Assembly (NCBI GenBank): GCA_021234155.1
Contig: JAJEKV010000004.1
Location: 4,654,109-4,718,108, forward strand
Direction of reading: 5' to 3'
DNA length: 64,000 nt
Source of the DNA: Isoetes taiwanensis
Taxonomy: Eukaryota; Streptophyta; Lycopodiopsida; Isoetales; Isoetaceae
The position numbers were made by a program, and so were the translations under genes. The stretch's first letter is position 1. Every line of letters begins with the position of its first letter. Below the pieces are notes generated by a model. The model did not search any database, had not been told where the DNA came from, and saw only the letters and a list, made by a program, of their open reading frames with translations. Below, in pieces: positions 23,754 to 35,263 of this stretch.

Positions 23754-23827
23754 GCATCCATGGCTGAGTGGTCAAAGCACCCAACCCATAATTGGAGAAT
23801 TCGCAGGTTCAATTCCTGCTGGATGCA
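23754..23827 (+). tRNA. trnI-CAU: Plastid-type tRNA-Ile(CAU) copy in nuclear DNA
   Basis: A 74 nt sequence with a perfect 7 bp acceptor stem (GCATCCA / TGGATGC), a 5 bp T-stem around TTCAATT (GCAGG / CCTGC), and a CAT anticodon in CCCATAA. It matches remembered plastid trnI-CAU closely, with scattered substitutions. In plastids the C of this anticodon becomes lysidine so the tRNA reads AUA. In nuclear context it is most likely an inserted plastid DNA fragment and not an expressed nuclear tRNA. Flanks do not obviously resemble rpl23 or ycf2. Confidence 0.85.
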
Positions 23828-24144
23828 CAAGAGAAAGAAGATATATCTCTACAAGCCTATTGCAGAGGTATGAATTATTGCTTCTATTTTTTTTTTACTG
23901 GCCAGCAGAATAAGAATTGAAGCATTAGAAGTAAAACAGATTGAAATATTTTTGTTGATTATTAAGGAAGCCAACAAATTTTTTTTTTTTTAAGGACTTC
24001 AAACTTTATTGAATCTCCAAGCCAAAAGCCAGATGCAAATGCACAGACAGGAATAAAATCTCAGAGGATAATTATGATCCACTGAGTAGAACCACCAGCC
24101 TATGCATAAGACAAAACACTCAAATGGAACTCATATATCAACTG
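23828..24144. other. Spacer with poly-T/A tracts
   Basis: Homopolymer tracts near 23890 and 23980. No gene is visible. The A/T tracts next to the minus-strand LINE fragment may include a LINE tail. Confidence 0.3.
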
Positions 24145-24549
24145 TCACTTGGCAGGAGCAAGTGAAGAGCAATGGTAGGCCTTAGCAATTCTAGCTTGTG
24201 CGTCCTGGAGGACAATTGCAGGAGGAACATCCAAACCCTGAAAGACACACAATGTTCTGCGCTTCCAGATGGACCACAACAACCATCCTGATTCTAAATG
24301 AAATGCTTGGCTCCGCAACTTATTAGCCAGGAGCACTTGCTGACTTGTCAATGTCACATGAAAAAGAGAAAGCAGCCAAGCCCAAACAGGCTGGAGATGA
24401 TCACATAAAAAGAAACAAATACCAAACATACGTAAGAAAGTGTTCACTTTTCCGATCAATTCCGTCAGAAATATAGTCTTTCGTCGTGGCACTGAATATG
24501 AATCAAAAGAAAAAAAAGAAGCTGCAAAAAATGTTCCTTTTACTACCAA
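24145..24549 (-). pseudogene. C-terminal fragment of a plant LINE reverse transcriptase ORF
   Basis: The 134-codon minus frame contains WLLWSIWKRRTLCVFQG, the typical segment after the zf-RVT domain of plant L1-type LINEs (W-x-IWK-RN-x-x-F), preceded by a Trp/Leu-rich stretch. RT and endonuclease domains are absent, as usual for a truncated LINE. The poly-T run just left of it, at about 23979-23992 on the plus strand, would be a poly-A tail in LINE sense. Confidence 0.6.
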
Positions 24550-27090
24550 AACAGTTTGCTCAGTAAAAAAGATCTCAGCAGCGGATTAAATTCCATCTGA
24601 CTGTTGAGCTAGACATAATTTTTGCTAGCCTTATAATTGCAAACAGAAAGCACGACACATTGCATACATAAGAACAAAACAAAAGCATACTCATATTGAT
24701 TGAAAAGCTAGAACAGAAAGGGGGCATCAGACTATGGGTACGTCGACACTGCAGGATTCAACGCTTTCGCCGAAAGAAACCATCTGCCCCGAATGATGGA
24801 AAAATGAAGAGGAGATGCAAAAATACTAACCTGCTAACAGAACTGCCATGGTTAGGGTTTGGAACAGATAAAACATCAAACGGTTCGGATTTCTAATCAG
24901 CCGGCAGATGAGATGAAACACACCTTTTCGAGGAGTGCTTATAAAAAAAAAAAAAAGAAAATACTTGGTATGCCACGTGTGGCACAATCCGAGCCCTCCA
25001 CATACTTACGCTATAATTTTATAATATGAAAAAAGATGTTTTTTTTTTTTTTTTTTTATAGCACACCAGCCCTACCGGGCCTACCCTTTCCTGAAATTCT
25101 AAGCTATCCACGTGTCATATCCACCTCATCCAAATCTGAGATGGCACGCAAATACGCCATTAGATCTAAGCTTTTCCTCATCCACGGTCATCAAAATTAG
25201 AAAAGCCTTAAAAATTGGAGGACGGAGATAGCAAACGACGTCGACGTCGAGGGTAAGAGTCCTTTCCTTTTTCTTCTTACTCTGGTATTTCAACAACTTT
25301 GTTAAGCTGTTTTCCTCTGCTTTTGGCTTTCGGCCCATGCTTCTTGGTTATTGTTCTTGGTTATTATTCCTTGCCCTTGCCTTCGTCTTCTCATGTTTGC
25401 AAAGTTTCCCATTTGGATTTTGCTTGCCGTTTGCGTTGACGATGCCTTTTTTTTGTGATGTCCTGTTTGCCTTATCATGTTTTCTTTTGCAGGATTTTGA
25501 GCTGATTTTGGATTAAACATGGGCTTTACGTTTGCATACTTTTTTTTGCCGGCTGGATTATCTGGTCTACTCCGCCTTCCATCATTTTCCACCGCTTCAA
25601 ATTGCCAGAAGCACATACAGGAGCTTAATTCGTCAACACAACATCAAGGACGGCAAAGCTTCAGGATTTTATTTGCTTCTTGGTAATACAGATGTACAGG
25701 CAGCTATCAGAGGTAAGCTCTTTTCATGGTAGGGAAAAAAAACCAAATAGAGCATGAATAAAAATGGCATATCCTAACTTTGCCTCTTTCAGATTCTTCA
25801 TTCCGGCTGTGTATTGATTGCTATATTTATCACCATCGATATTGATTTCCTTTGGAAACTGAGGCAGGAATTTATGGATAATACACCAGCTAGTTGCACG
25901 ATTATTACAGACAAATAGCTTTGCATTCCATTGGTAAGGAGCTTTCATTTGTTCAAGATGAAGCATGATGCAGTTTTATCTTGCATTCTCTGATTGAATT
26001 TTTATCTACCCAAAGCCATGCCATATCTGTTGTACAAAATGCACCTTGTTTGATGCTTGTATTTTGAAGTTTTGTTCTGGCCTTCTGCTTTGAAATAACT
26101 CTTGCTTTATCTTAGCCCTAGACTCGTCAGTGCATTCTTGTAATTGAGTAAAAATTGATAGCTTAACTGTGCAAGTCTTCAAGATACTGACTGACCCAAA
26201 CGTCTTCAATGGAAATTATTAATGAAGCAATCTGTTTTTCTCAGATACCTTGATCAGTTAAACTACATTTACTGTCACGACCTTTAGAGTAAAGAAACAA
26301 CTCCAAAGCTTGCATCTTCTTTCCAGAAAGTAAATCCTTGTTAAATCGTTGCCCTGCCAGCGGGTTTGAGCAAGGTGGTTGGTACTACCGATTGTAAATC
26401 CATATTTGACTTCTTTTTTGAAGATTGCAGGTCTGAAGCAAAAGAACATCTTAAGAATATGGGTTGTTGCACAATAGAAGTTGCAATTTGAATTCCTCAC
26501 CTCAGAATTGAGGTATGTATTAAGTTGCTTATGTTGAAATATTGTTATTCTGATATTTCAATGAATTTTCTCTTTGTTTCCTCTTTGACAACAGGGCTTC
26601 AGGTGCAGGAGGTTCTAGCATTGCGCATATCTATGCTCTATAAACCAGGTTAATATTTTCTCATTTTCTTCATCATAATAGAAACCAGAGCTTATTTATT
26701 TTTCTATTCGATGTTGCTACGGTGGTACAGCCTGAAACTTGCAAACTTAACCTAGCTTCAACACTTTTATAATCCTTTTTGCTAATGCAGGTTCGTTATG
26801 GAATTCAGCTGGCGAAGTTAACACTGCCTCATATTTACTAGGTAACTAACAATCCACTTTGTAATGACATTGGCTTTGTAATGACATGGAGGCTTTGTTG
26901 GTACTGAGCTTAAAACTAAGAGCATATGAGCATTTCATAAGGTCACATCTCCAAGTTTTTATACATGGAGTGCAATTATTTGAGCAAATGACAGGCTTGG
27001 ATTTCAGGCTCTTGAATTGTACCACAGAATGCAAATGTTGGAGACAAAGTACGCTCACACTATCTCCCCCCGATTGGGGTTATTAAATAA
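24550..27090. other. No recognisable gene; scattered exon-like blocks
   Basis: AG/GT-bounded blocks occur near 25495-25712, 26595-26648 and 26791-26841, but their translations contain stops and match nothing known to me. A CCACGTG G-box-like site lies at about 24972. A transcribed non-coding locus is possible. Confidence 0.3.
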
Positions 27091-27097
27091 ATTAATG

Positions 27098-27190
27098 GAA
27101 ACCCTTCCGGGTTTTATGTGGAAACCCTTCCGGATTTCCATTGAATCCCGGAAGGGTTTCCATATTAGAACCCCGGAAGGGTTTCCACTA
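27098..27190. repeat. Small cluster of the GGAAACCCTTCCGG unit
   Basis: Four copies of a 20-22 bp unit: two as TGGAAACCCTTCCGG followed by G/A TTT, then two in reverse as CCCGGAAGGGTTTCCA. The arrangement is head-to-head and can fold back. The larger array of the same unit is at 29.5-30.05 kb. Confidence 0.85.
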
Positions 27191-27799
27191 AAAATAGAAT
27201 TTTTTGGGGGAAGATATCCGCCATTGATTAATGATAGAATTAAATTCTCAACACCGCTATTTTTGAGGAAGTTTTTTCAGAAAAGATTTTTTTTTCTTCC
27301 TACGGCTACCTCTCCGGTGATTTTTTTCTGAAAGTGGCGATTCAGGAAGAAGCGTTTCATTGGCGATTTAGGATTCCAGGAAGTGTTTCAGTTTCAGTTG
27401 GGATTTAGGATTCACGGAAGTGTTTCTGTGGCGATTAAGAAGTCCAAAAGTTTAGAAGACGGTTTCTGGTTTCTGGAGTTCGGCTTCAAAAAGGTAAGCA
27501 ATTTTCTTTGTCGGATTTGCCACCATAATCAAGCTGAAAGAACATAGCTTTAAATAAGATCTGGAGATGCACTCAAGAAGCGAGGAACATATCTGTATTC
27601 CGGCACAGGTATATCCATTCCAGGTTCTTATCTTTTAATCTTTCTTTTACATTTTCTATCAAAAATCATGTAGCAAGCTTTAGACAAAAAGATTTTTGAC
27701 TCTTTCCCTTCTCCGCGTGCATTTCTGAAGAATCCCTTACAAAGTTTCAGCTGGATTAAGCATAACACAAGCAAATCCGGCTAGTCTTTTCAAATCAAG
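27191..27799. other. Upstream region of the EF-hand pseudogene
   Basis: No coding sequence recognised. Several phrases of TTCAGGA / GTTTCAGT repeat around 27340-27440. It may contain the former promoter or 5' UTR. Confidence 0.3.
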
Positions 27800-28254
27800 A
27801 TGGGGGTTGTGGTAATGGACGGCTCAACTGTTCGAGATTTTGTGAAGGACGAAGCGGCCTTTTTCAAGGTAATAGATCCTCAGTTTCATGAATTAGATGT
27901 AAACAATGACGGGTTCTTTCCAAATCTGAACTTAGGGTTGCGTTTGAGCACCTAAATTTGATAGAGACAGCATTTGGGGTTCCAGTAGAAAAAACCCTTG
28001 ATGAACTGAATGCCATATATGAATCTGCATTTGAAACATTTGATGCGGATCACAACGGCAAGGTAGACCTGGAGAAGTATAGGGAACAGCTTAAGCAAAT
28101 ATTGCTGGCCATAGCTGACGGACTTGGCCCTGCCCCTATGCATATGGTTGTGGAAGATGGTAGCCTGCTCCAAGAGGCTGCTATCCATGAAGCTCATGAA
28201 GCTGAGCTTAAGGATCATGCTGGTGCAAAGACTGAAGAAATTGCTAAGGTATAA
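27800..28254 (+). pseudogene. EF-hand calcium-binding protein, single frameshift
   Basis: From the ATG at 27800 the frame reads MGVVVMDGSTVRDFVKDE, matching the N-terminus of a small plant EF-hand family of about 130 aa. The first EF loop follows (DVNNDG at about 27895-27912). About one base is missing near 27908-27920, so the frame shifts. In the next frame a helix segment continues (FEHLNLIETAFG), then a second EF loop DADHNGKVDLEKY (about 28045-28083), LLAIADGLGP and an acidic tail to 28254. The two frames together cover the whole expected protein. No introns are present, so it could be a processed copy or a naturally intronless gene. It looks inactive. Confidence 0.7.
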
Positions 28255-29530
28255 TGTCAACAATGGTCTGTTTGCTGTACATTTCCATTTCATCATCAAA
28301 AGTATGTTGTTGTGAAGATATTTGGGTCCAATTCAATAAAATGTTGTTTCTTCTTTAAGGCATGTTTATTTGTCAGTAAGTTGCTGCATATATACGCCAT
28401 TTGGTAGAGACAAGGACGTATATTATAGGGAAACAAATGCTATTGCTATTTTGTTTGACTTGAATTTATGAGGAGTTTGTTCAGTTCTTCAATAATTTGG
28501 GAAGAAATAGTTTTGGACCATTTTATCATCCAAACTGTTTTCAGAAATATTGTTACAGACTTTGATTTGGAGCTTTAAACAGATCCCAATGGCAGAATAA
28601 TCTTTGCTATTCTGTCAAACCTTTAATTGATGTATTTGAGTGGCCAGATATGCTAGATTGTAAAATGTCAATTGGGGGATTTTTTAAAATTTTCGTACAT
28701 ATTTTATCTTATCCATCGCGCTGTCCTTGTTTGACCTTATGCCAGTAACCTTAAATCTTCTTGTAACTTCCAGAGGTATAGATTGAGATTTCTACACTTG
28801 AATAAACATTTCTTACGGTTCTAGCAGGATACTGGCCAATATTTACTAGGTTTGGAATTTATTGTGGTAGTTTGGTGCAGCAAATTTTTTATGCTACACT
28901 TTTAATCCTACTTTATGCTCTTATGACCAAGCTCTGTCCCCACTTTCCCTTATATTCTTATGGTCAAATAAATGAATTTTCTAAGATTGTAATATCAGCT
29001 AGTAAGGTGTAAAATCAGCCATGGGATTTTATCTTTTGACTAGTTCAACGTGTCATCAAAGAATCTCGTGGTTGTCAATGTTTATCCACAAATGTGATCA
29101 TCATAAAGTTAAAAATGTATCTATCTATTCAATGTTTTATCCACAAATGCCATCATCGTAATTTAAAAATGTATCTATCTATCAATCATAAACTTTAAAA
29201 TGTCCCACCTCCAGCTCCAAAAAGAAAGAAAGAAAGACTAAAATGTTCCACCCCATCTCCAAAGAAAGAAAGAAAGAAAGAAAGAGAATATGTTGTTAAA
29301 CATCACTCATGGGCCAACAAATGAGTGAAAGAAAGAGAATATGTTGTTAAACATCACTCATGGGCCAACAAATGAGTGAAAAAATTTGTTGCATATTTAA
29401 AGAAATATTTGAACAAATGAAGAATATTTAACAAAGACAAAGGTTATGCAATAGAGATTATGTAGAGCATAGTGCCATGATGCAACATAATAGAGTGCAA
29501 CTTCACACGTACGCACTATCGAGTTTCTAA
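28255..29530. other. No gene; simple repeats
   Basis: AT-rich DNA. A phrase with ATCCACAAATG and ATGTATCTATCTAT repeats near 29085-29190. GAAA-type microsatellites lie at 29223-29286. A 52 bp unit (AGAAAGAGAATATGTTG...CAACAAATGAGTGAA) is tandemly repeated at about 29282-29385. Confidence 0.55.
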
Positions 29531-29534
29531 CTGC

Positions 29535-30045
29535 ATGTAGAAACCTAACCTATTTTCCTCCTCATGTGGAAACCTAACCTGTTTTCCTCCTCCTGTGGAA
29601 ACCCTTCCTATTTTCCTCCGCCTGTGGAAACCCTTCCCGATTTCCATAAATTTGAATTTTGAGTGACGTGCCCTCGATGGACGTGCGCCTTAATGTCGGG
29701 CGTCCGTGTGGAAAGGCGTGAGCCATAAAGGCTCACGTGTGTAAATATTTAAAAAATAATAATTTTGTGGAAACCCTTCCGGGTTTTAATGGAAACCCTT
29801 CCGGCTTTCCAATATGGAAACCCTTCCGGCTTTCCATGGAAACCCTTCCGGGTTTTAGTGGAAACCCTTCCGGGTTTTCAAATTCTGGAAAACCGGAAGG
29901 GTTTCCATGGAAACCCTTCCGGGTTTTATTGAAAACCGGAAGGCTCTCCATTAAAACCCAGAAGGGTTTCCATGGAAAGCCGGAAGGGTTTCCATGGAAA
30001 GCCGGAAGGGTTTCCATTAAAACCCGGAAGGGTTTCCGTGGGAGG
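29535..30045. repeat. Array of the GGAAACCCTTCCGG unit in both orientations
   Basis: About twelve copies of a 20-22 bp unit at 29767-30045. The first five read TGGAAACCCTTCCGG followed by GTTTT or CTTTCCA. One reverse and one forward copy follow, then five reverse copies reading CCGGAAGGGTTTCC. The left and right halves are thus inverted repeats of each other. Degenerate members (GTGGAAACCTAACCTGTTTT, GTGGAAACCCTTCCTATTTT) lie just upstream at 29537-29645. Several units are nearly palindromic. Frames that cross it are artefacts of its repeat nature. Confidence 0.9.
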
Positions 30046-30071
30046 CCAACCCAAATCGGGCGTACTTAGAA

Positions 30072-30245
30072 CCATCGGACAAAGTATGTCAAGTATGCAT
30101 ACAATGTGGCACTTAAAGGCTTGCACAATGGCATCAGATCTCATTCAAGTAAGGATTATCCATCATCACATTTTGGAAACAGGACTTCAGAAAGACATTG
30201 TTATAGGAAGTTGGTTTATTGATATGTATGGTAAATGCCAGAGAG
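30072..30245 (+). pseudogene. Pentatricopeptide repeat (PPR) protein fragment
   Basis: Plus-strand codons read LKACTMASDLIQVRIIHHHI, LETGLQKDIVIGSWFIDMYG and KC. This is the standard PPR-PLS pattern LKAC-x-GR-IH-x-I-x-GL-x-D-VG-x-LIDMYGKCG. PPR proteins bind organellar RNA. Only about 1.5 repeats are present, and the following codons are unrelated, so it is a gene fragment, perhaps carried by the neighbouring repeat array. Confidence 0.7.
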
Positions 30246-32395
30246 GTTCCACAGCCCGATCATCCCACAAGTCACTTCCTTGTGAATACTTGCTGGAAGA
30301 ACATAGAGATTCTATTGAAGTCGATGCTGATTCCTTAATTTCCTCAGGTGAAGAATGCACTCCAGCATCGTTTTCTGAATGTTCTTGCAAAGCAAAAGTG
30401 TTTTCTCCTACTTTCGAAGCTTAAAAAGAATTACAACCAATTCAGCACAAGCTATAAAGTATACAAATTTCATGTACATGGAAATTTTGAAGCATCTAGG
30501 ATACACCTTCATGGAGCCATTTGTGAACAGCAACAACGGAACGTTGCAATCTCTCATGGCTTATAGAGCTCGAGATTTCATGTTTCTGACATGCAGCCCC
30601 TGGGCATGTTACGACGAGAATGTTTTAAATAATGGATGCCAATCTTTGTAAGAGAAAGAGACCAAGAAATTTACCAGGCATCCGTTGAGGTCTTTGGCCA
30701 ATTGATTGCGGCATCTAAATTTGTCAATTTTCATTTTTTTTCTTTGCTCAAGAGTTTACAATTGTATAGGTGGTCAGATTGCTTACAGAGATGAGTTTGA
30801 ACTTGAATCACCCAGCTACCAATGGAAGCTTTTTCTCGATGGTTAAGTCAGGAGGATTGTCAAAGGAACATGAGCCATTATCAAGACCTTCTCCTCGAAA
30901 CATAACCACAAGGCCTTATTTTCCAGAATTGTAAATAGAACTATGAATTAGTGAGATCAGTTCTCAATAAGGCTTTTTTGCCACTCTAGATAATGCTTTT
31001 CTTATCTCTACAAAAAAAAAAAGCTACATGTTGGGCATATACATTTGAAATTGACATCCTAAAAGGGTGGACGAAATACAAAACATGCAGTATTTCTGAG
31101 GTTTCTTCGAGAATGGATGTCACAACTTCTGATTAATTTAAATTATTCTCGATGACTATGAAATCATTTATTTTTTGTTAGGTTGTATAAGAAACTATGG
31201 CACCATCAGACTTATTTCTTGATATAAAAAATGTGTCCCCTTCCCCTTTGATGAACACCATATTTTACCCAATTTCTTTTAAGGGACAAAGACCTTCAAA
31301 CTCTTTTGGATTCACTTATTATGAATGTCATTATGAATTTGTGGCTTATTCCATGGTAACAAACTGTGAAAGGTAAAATGCTTCTCATATTCTAGCATAA
31401 GGACATTTGAATATGCACATAATTCGAATGGTAAAATGCTTTCCATACTCTAGCACACAGACATTTGAATATGGACATAATCCTTGAGTAGCTAGAACAT
31501 GCAATGGACGTTCAGATATGCACCAACATGGCTACAATAATTCCAAATCTACTACTCCCAGCAGGTCCAAAAAATACTAGTTACCGGGAAAAGTTTTAAT
31601 ATCATTTCTATATATATGATTACTAGCGCTCGAATTAGGTTTTTCTATCACTCTCCCGCCACGTCAGCAATAGGTATACCTCCTGCCTCCCACCTACGCA
31701 CACATTTGCCGCCGCTGCAGAGTATCCTCCGCCCCTCCGTTGTAATTTTTTCCCTCAACATGCTAGAATTTTCAACTGCCACAATCTTCACGCCATTGCT
31801 TCAATCACATACGCTTAGCTCCATTTAGACAATGTATTTATGCAGTTTATAGGCAAAAAGAATTAAGAGTATGCATATTTTGCGACAACAGCCATGTAAT
31901 AGCACATGAAAACTAAGTTAAATGCCAGCTACCATAATCTAATGACATTAAATATCAATGCTTAACAAATTCTATCATGCCAAAGTCTTTTGGTCTCAAC
32001 ACAACTTCTAGCATGTCCGAGCAATACTGGTTCCTTCCGTAATATGTTAAAAATAACATTGTAATTTTTTGGCATCCAATACAACCCCCCCCCCTCCCCT
32101 TTTATTTTTTATTGAAGGACGTCATTCTACTCATCATCACATCATGAGTACATTCTACATCACTTTATTCTACATATCACATGGAAGTCAATCCACTACC
32201 TAGGTGCGAAAGGAAAAGATTAACCATCAACAATCTAATCACATCAAGCCTAAAATAAAAACCTAACAAGTCTTACTTTGCTAAAGCCTTCTAGTGTGCT
32301 TTTTGCTAGTTTTTTTTTTTTTTTTTTTTTTTATTTTATTTTTAAATTTAGCAGGGTTGCCTAACCCGAGCTGCCCACTTTCCTGTGTTTCTAGC
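30246..32395. other. No recognisable gene
   Basis: A plus-strand frame near 30379-30651 (MYMEILKHLGYTFMEPF) has protein-like composition but no family match. The rest is AT-rich, with a C-run/T-run near 32085 and poly-T at 32309-32332. Confidence 0.35.
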
Positions 32396-32510
32396 TATGC
32401 CACGTGTCGTGCACGTCAGCTGTAATCATTTTGAGCCGTCCGATTCTATAATTTCGGATCGTAGGGCCAGGGAAATTAGAAAAGCCATTAATTGTCTTTA
32501 TATATGCAGG
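32396..32510 (+). promoter_or_regulatory. Promoter with G-box, copy 1
   Basis: ATGCCACGTGTCGTG (CACGTG core 32401-32406, a bZIP/bHLH G-box and ABRE-type site) is followed by a CACGTCAGC site and a TATA-like TTTATATAT at 32498-32506. The ATG at 32535 lies 29 nt after this TATA-like box. About 100 bp of this region is duplicated at 33323-33425. Confidence 0.6.
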
Positions 32511-32534
32511 CTTTGGCTATGGTGGCGCCGAAGC

Positions 32535-33125
32535 ATGGAGTCTGGCAGATCCGTATCTACTAGTAAATTTGGATCTACGAGTAAAACTCTGCACAACGGA
32601 GTTTCTTTTTCAAACAAGAGTAGTCGTCGCCAGCAACCTGGCTCTGCTTCATCGCCGGAATCACTTAATCCAGATGCTTTGCTCCATCGATTGGACAGAG
32701 CCATAGCTTCTGCAGAATATTCTCATGCTAGTAAGTACCTTGCTTCTTTGCCAAATTCCTCTCTTTTAGATGCAGCCGGTCCATATGTGGTCCAATTTGT
32801 CCAGCGCCGTGACTCCTCCAAAATTAGGGCTCATCAGATTAACGCTCAACAGAATGCTGGTTTTTCTCAGAATGATAGAATGGAAAATTTGAATATTGGG
32901 CTTGGATCAGATCAAGTTAATCATGAATCTCTGGTTGTGCCTGATGAAGCTTATACTGCTGGAAAAGAAGCTCTTTTGGAAGGGGATGCAGAAAAAGGGA
33001 TGCGATTGTTGGATTTGTCTGCCACTAAATCGAAAATTCATAGAATGATCTCTGCAGCTTTTCAACAATTGCACAAGCATGATTCACAACTTATAACCGC
33101 GGAGGAATCTGAAGGAAAGACATGA
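32535..33125 (+). CDS. Unknown protein, 196 aa
   Basis: Start ATG at 32535 (MESGRSVSTSKFGSTSK), chosen because it follows the TATA-like box and the upstream frame lies in promoter DNA. The first 50 residues are Ser-rich and basic. A helical middle follows (LHRLDRAIASAEYSHASKYL, then LLDAAGPYVVQFVQ), then a Gln/Asn-rich linker and a helical C-terminus (DEAYTAGKEALLEGDAEKGM, KIHRMISAAFQQLHKHD). No transmembrane segment or known motif is seen. A spliceable donor (cag|gtaagt) lies downstream at 33217, so the transcript may continue in a 3' UTR exon. I do not recognise the family. Confidence 0.5.
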   Translation: MESGRSVSTSKFGSTSKTLHNGVSFSNKSSRRQQPGSASSPESLNPDALLHRLDRAIASAEYSHASKYLASLPNSSLLDAAGPYVVQFVQRRDSSKIRAHQINAQQNAGFSQNDRMENLNIGLGSDQVNHESLVVPDEAYTAGKEALLEGDAEKGMRLLDLSATKSKIHRMISAAFQQLHKHDSQLITAEESEGKT

Positions 33126-33322
33126 TTTGAAAGATCATTGGGATTTTTTTTTGGGATTTTTGTTTTGGGGAGGACCTGGAATTGCCGGCATGAAGGAGTC
33201 TGATTTGCTTATGCAGGTAAGTAAAATTTCGAATTTGTTTCTTAGTGTTGATGATTTGTTTTCATGTGATTTCGTTGTATAAATGCAGGATCTTATATTT
33301 TTTTTGCTGGATTTTTTTGCGT

Positions 33323-33425
33323 TTCTAGCTATGCCACGTGTCGTGCCACGTCAGCTGTAATCATTTTGAGCCGTCCGATTCTGTAATTTCGGATCGTAGA
33401 GCCAGGGAAATTAGAAAAACCAAGT
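33323..33425 (+). promoter_or_regulatory. Promoter copy 2 (duplicate of 32390-32490)
   Basis: About 100 bp with the G-box (CACGTG 33335-33340), the CCACGTCAGCTG site and GAGCCGTCCGATTCTGTAATTTCGGATCG. It is almost identical to the region before the 196-aa gene. Downstream, the frame starting near 33432 is only short, so this copy drives no obvious gene. Confidence 0.75.
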
Positions 33426-35220
33426 AATTGTATGCCGGAGAAGGAAATTCTCTCTTCCGCCATATTCTTTGCTCGATAATTGGGTTTTGTCTTCCCTTCG
33501 CCGTTACCTTGAAGACCCTGTTAGCTACCCAGATCATCCAGAAGCAGCAACCTGAGTGCTTCACAATAGGCTGTAGCCATGGAGACCCAACTTCAGCTCG
33601 GTATTTCTTTAGCTCGGTAATTGTTTGGTTTTAATCCGTTTATTCTACATGCCTACATGCATAATCTTAGCTTACTATTTCGCCTCCAAGACCCTACATT
33701 GGCAAAATAATAAAGAAAGGGAAGGATTTGAAGCACTGTATGTCCTGGTCTAGGTATCTGGAGCCCTCCGGTGATGAAGAAGCAATGGGAGAGGCTGCTG
33801 AAGATTGGACGATAGATATGAAAGAACTATTTTAGAGTTGAAATTTGCAGGGTACATATAGCCTGTTTTATGGTAGCTTGTTTTATGACATTCTTTTGCA
33901 GCAGAACTATCTTGTTCAGAAATACTTGGGAGTGGTGCCACCTACAGGTAAGTTATTTTTATTTGTCATAGGTGCTTGCCTTTTTCTTTCTTATGCAGAT
34001 TGAATTCAGACTAGCATTTTTTTAAGAGCCTACTGTTCTGGAGGATGTGAATATTCAGGATGACCATGCAGTATATATTGTTTCTCATACCTTACACAAA
34101 CAAAGGAGGCATACATTTCTTGCATCCACCTCTTTGTCGTATTTTGAATATCTGTTAAAACATAAATGATTTAGCTTTGTTTGTGATGCTGGCTTATTGT
34201 ATTTTAACATGCATAAAGGTTAAGATGGAAGTGTAAAATGAACTCCTAATCATTAGATGTAGCAAAAAATAAGAGGTAGCAAAAAACAGCAGACTGGAGT
34301 CTGCATGAATGAAGGTGATCAGCTGCTACCATGCAACCCAAAGTTTTGCGAAACATCATGATGATAATTGTAAGTGATTAAGTGGCAACAACCATCATAT
34401 ATAGATTAACGTGAATGTCATCTACGACTGCATGGTTTTATGGAGCAAAGACTTTGGCGAAAGCAATAGAAATCCTAGAATCTCCCAGAATCCCCCTCGG
34501 CCATGGTCTGTCTTTCCTGTATTTGCCATGACCCTGCTTGCTACAACATGTGAGGAACTTTGTTGGAAAAAATGAATTATGGGTCTATTCTAAAGTTGTG
34601 GATAAAAACATTGGAACAAATCACCTTTTTAAAATCAACATTCCTATATAAACTTGCCATTAAAAGGTATAGAACTTATGTATGTTGTCAAAATAAGTAT
34701 TTCAATAATTTTTGTCAATGTTCATTTATAACAAGAAACCCGAAAGAAAAATAAAATAAATCAACGATGGGTATGATACTCAACCCTCACATCCACAACA
34801 ACTTTGGAAAAAACAATACAGAGTTACTGAATAGCCCTTTGTAATATACATTCTTATCTTTATGGACCCTATAGTTGAATGTAATGTATCAATCAAAATA
34901 AAAACTTGCAAACTTCAACCTACTACATCCATAATGAATAGAATAGAATAGAACCCATCATCTTCATTGGCCCCGTGGATAACACAATGTAACAATCAAA
35001 ATAAAAACTTGCAAACTTTAACCAATTATTTCCTTATGTAACCCATCTAGTCACCACAACCCAATAAATAGCATGATCACTTGTCTATGTACAAGTTTAA
35101 CTAAACTGAATATAGTTTTTTACTATAAGAAATTGCGAGATCGTGAACGCGTTAATTTTGGAACACCGAGGCAGATTATATTTCATAATGTCCCCCCCAC
35201 AAAACCCGCACCCCCACACA
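33426..35220. other. No recognisable gene
   Basis: Short frames only. A phrase AATCAAAATAAAAACTTGCAAACTT is present twice, at about 34892 and 34995, indicating a diverged local duplication of about 100 bp. Confidence 0.35.
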
Positions 35221-35263
35221 AAAGAAAAGAAAAGAAAAGAAAAGAAAAGAAAAGAAAAGAAAA
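35221..35263 (+). repeat. (AAAAG)n microsatellite
   Basis: Eight consecutive AAAAG-type units. The overlapping Lys/Arg/Glu-rich frames on both strands arise from it. Confidence 0.95.

Noticed and set aside
29767-30045. Possible CRISPR-like array
   Set aside because: Repeats occur in both orientations with no regular unique spacers, and the genome is a plant.
29733-30069. Frames rich in GFPWKPF-like repeats
   Set aside because: Translations of the 20-22 bp array in both directions, not a protein.
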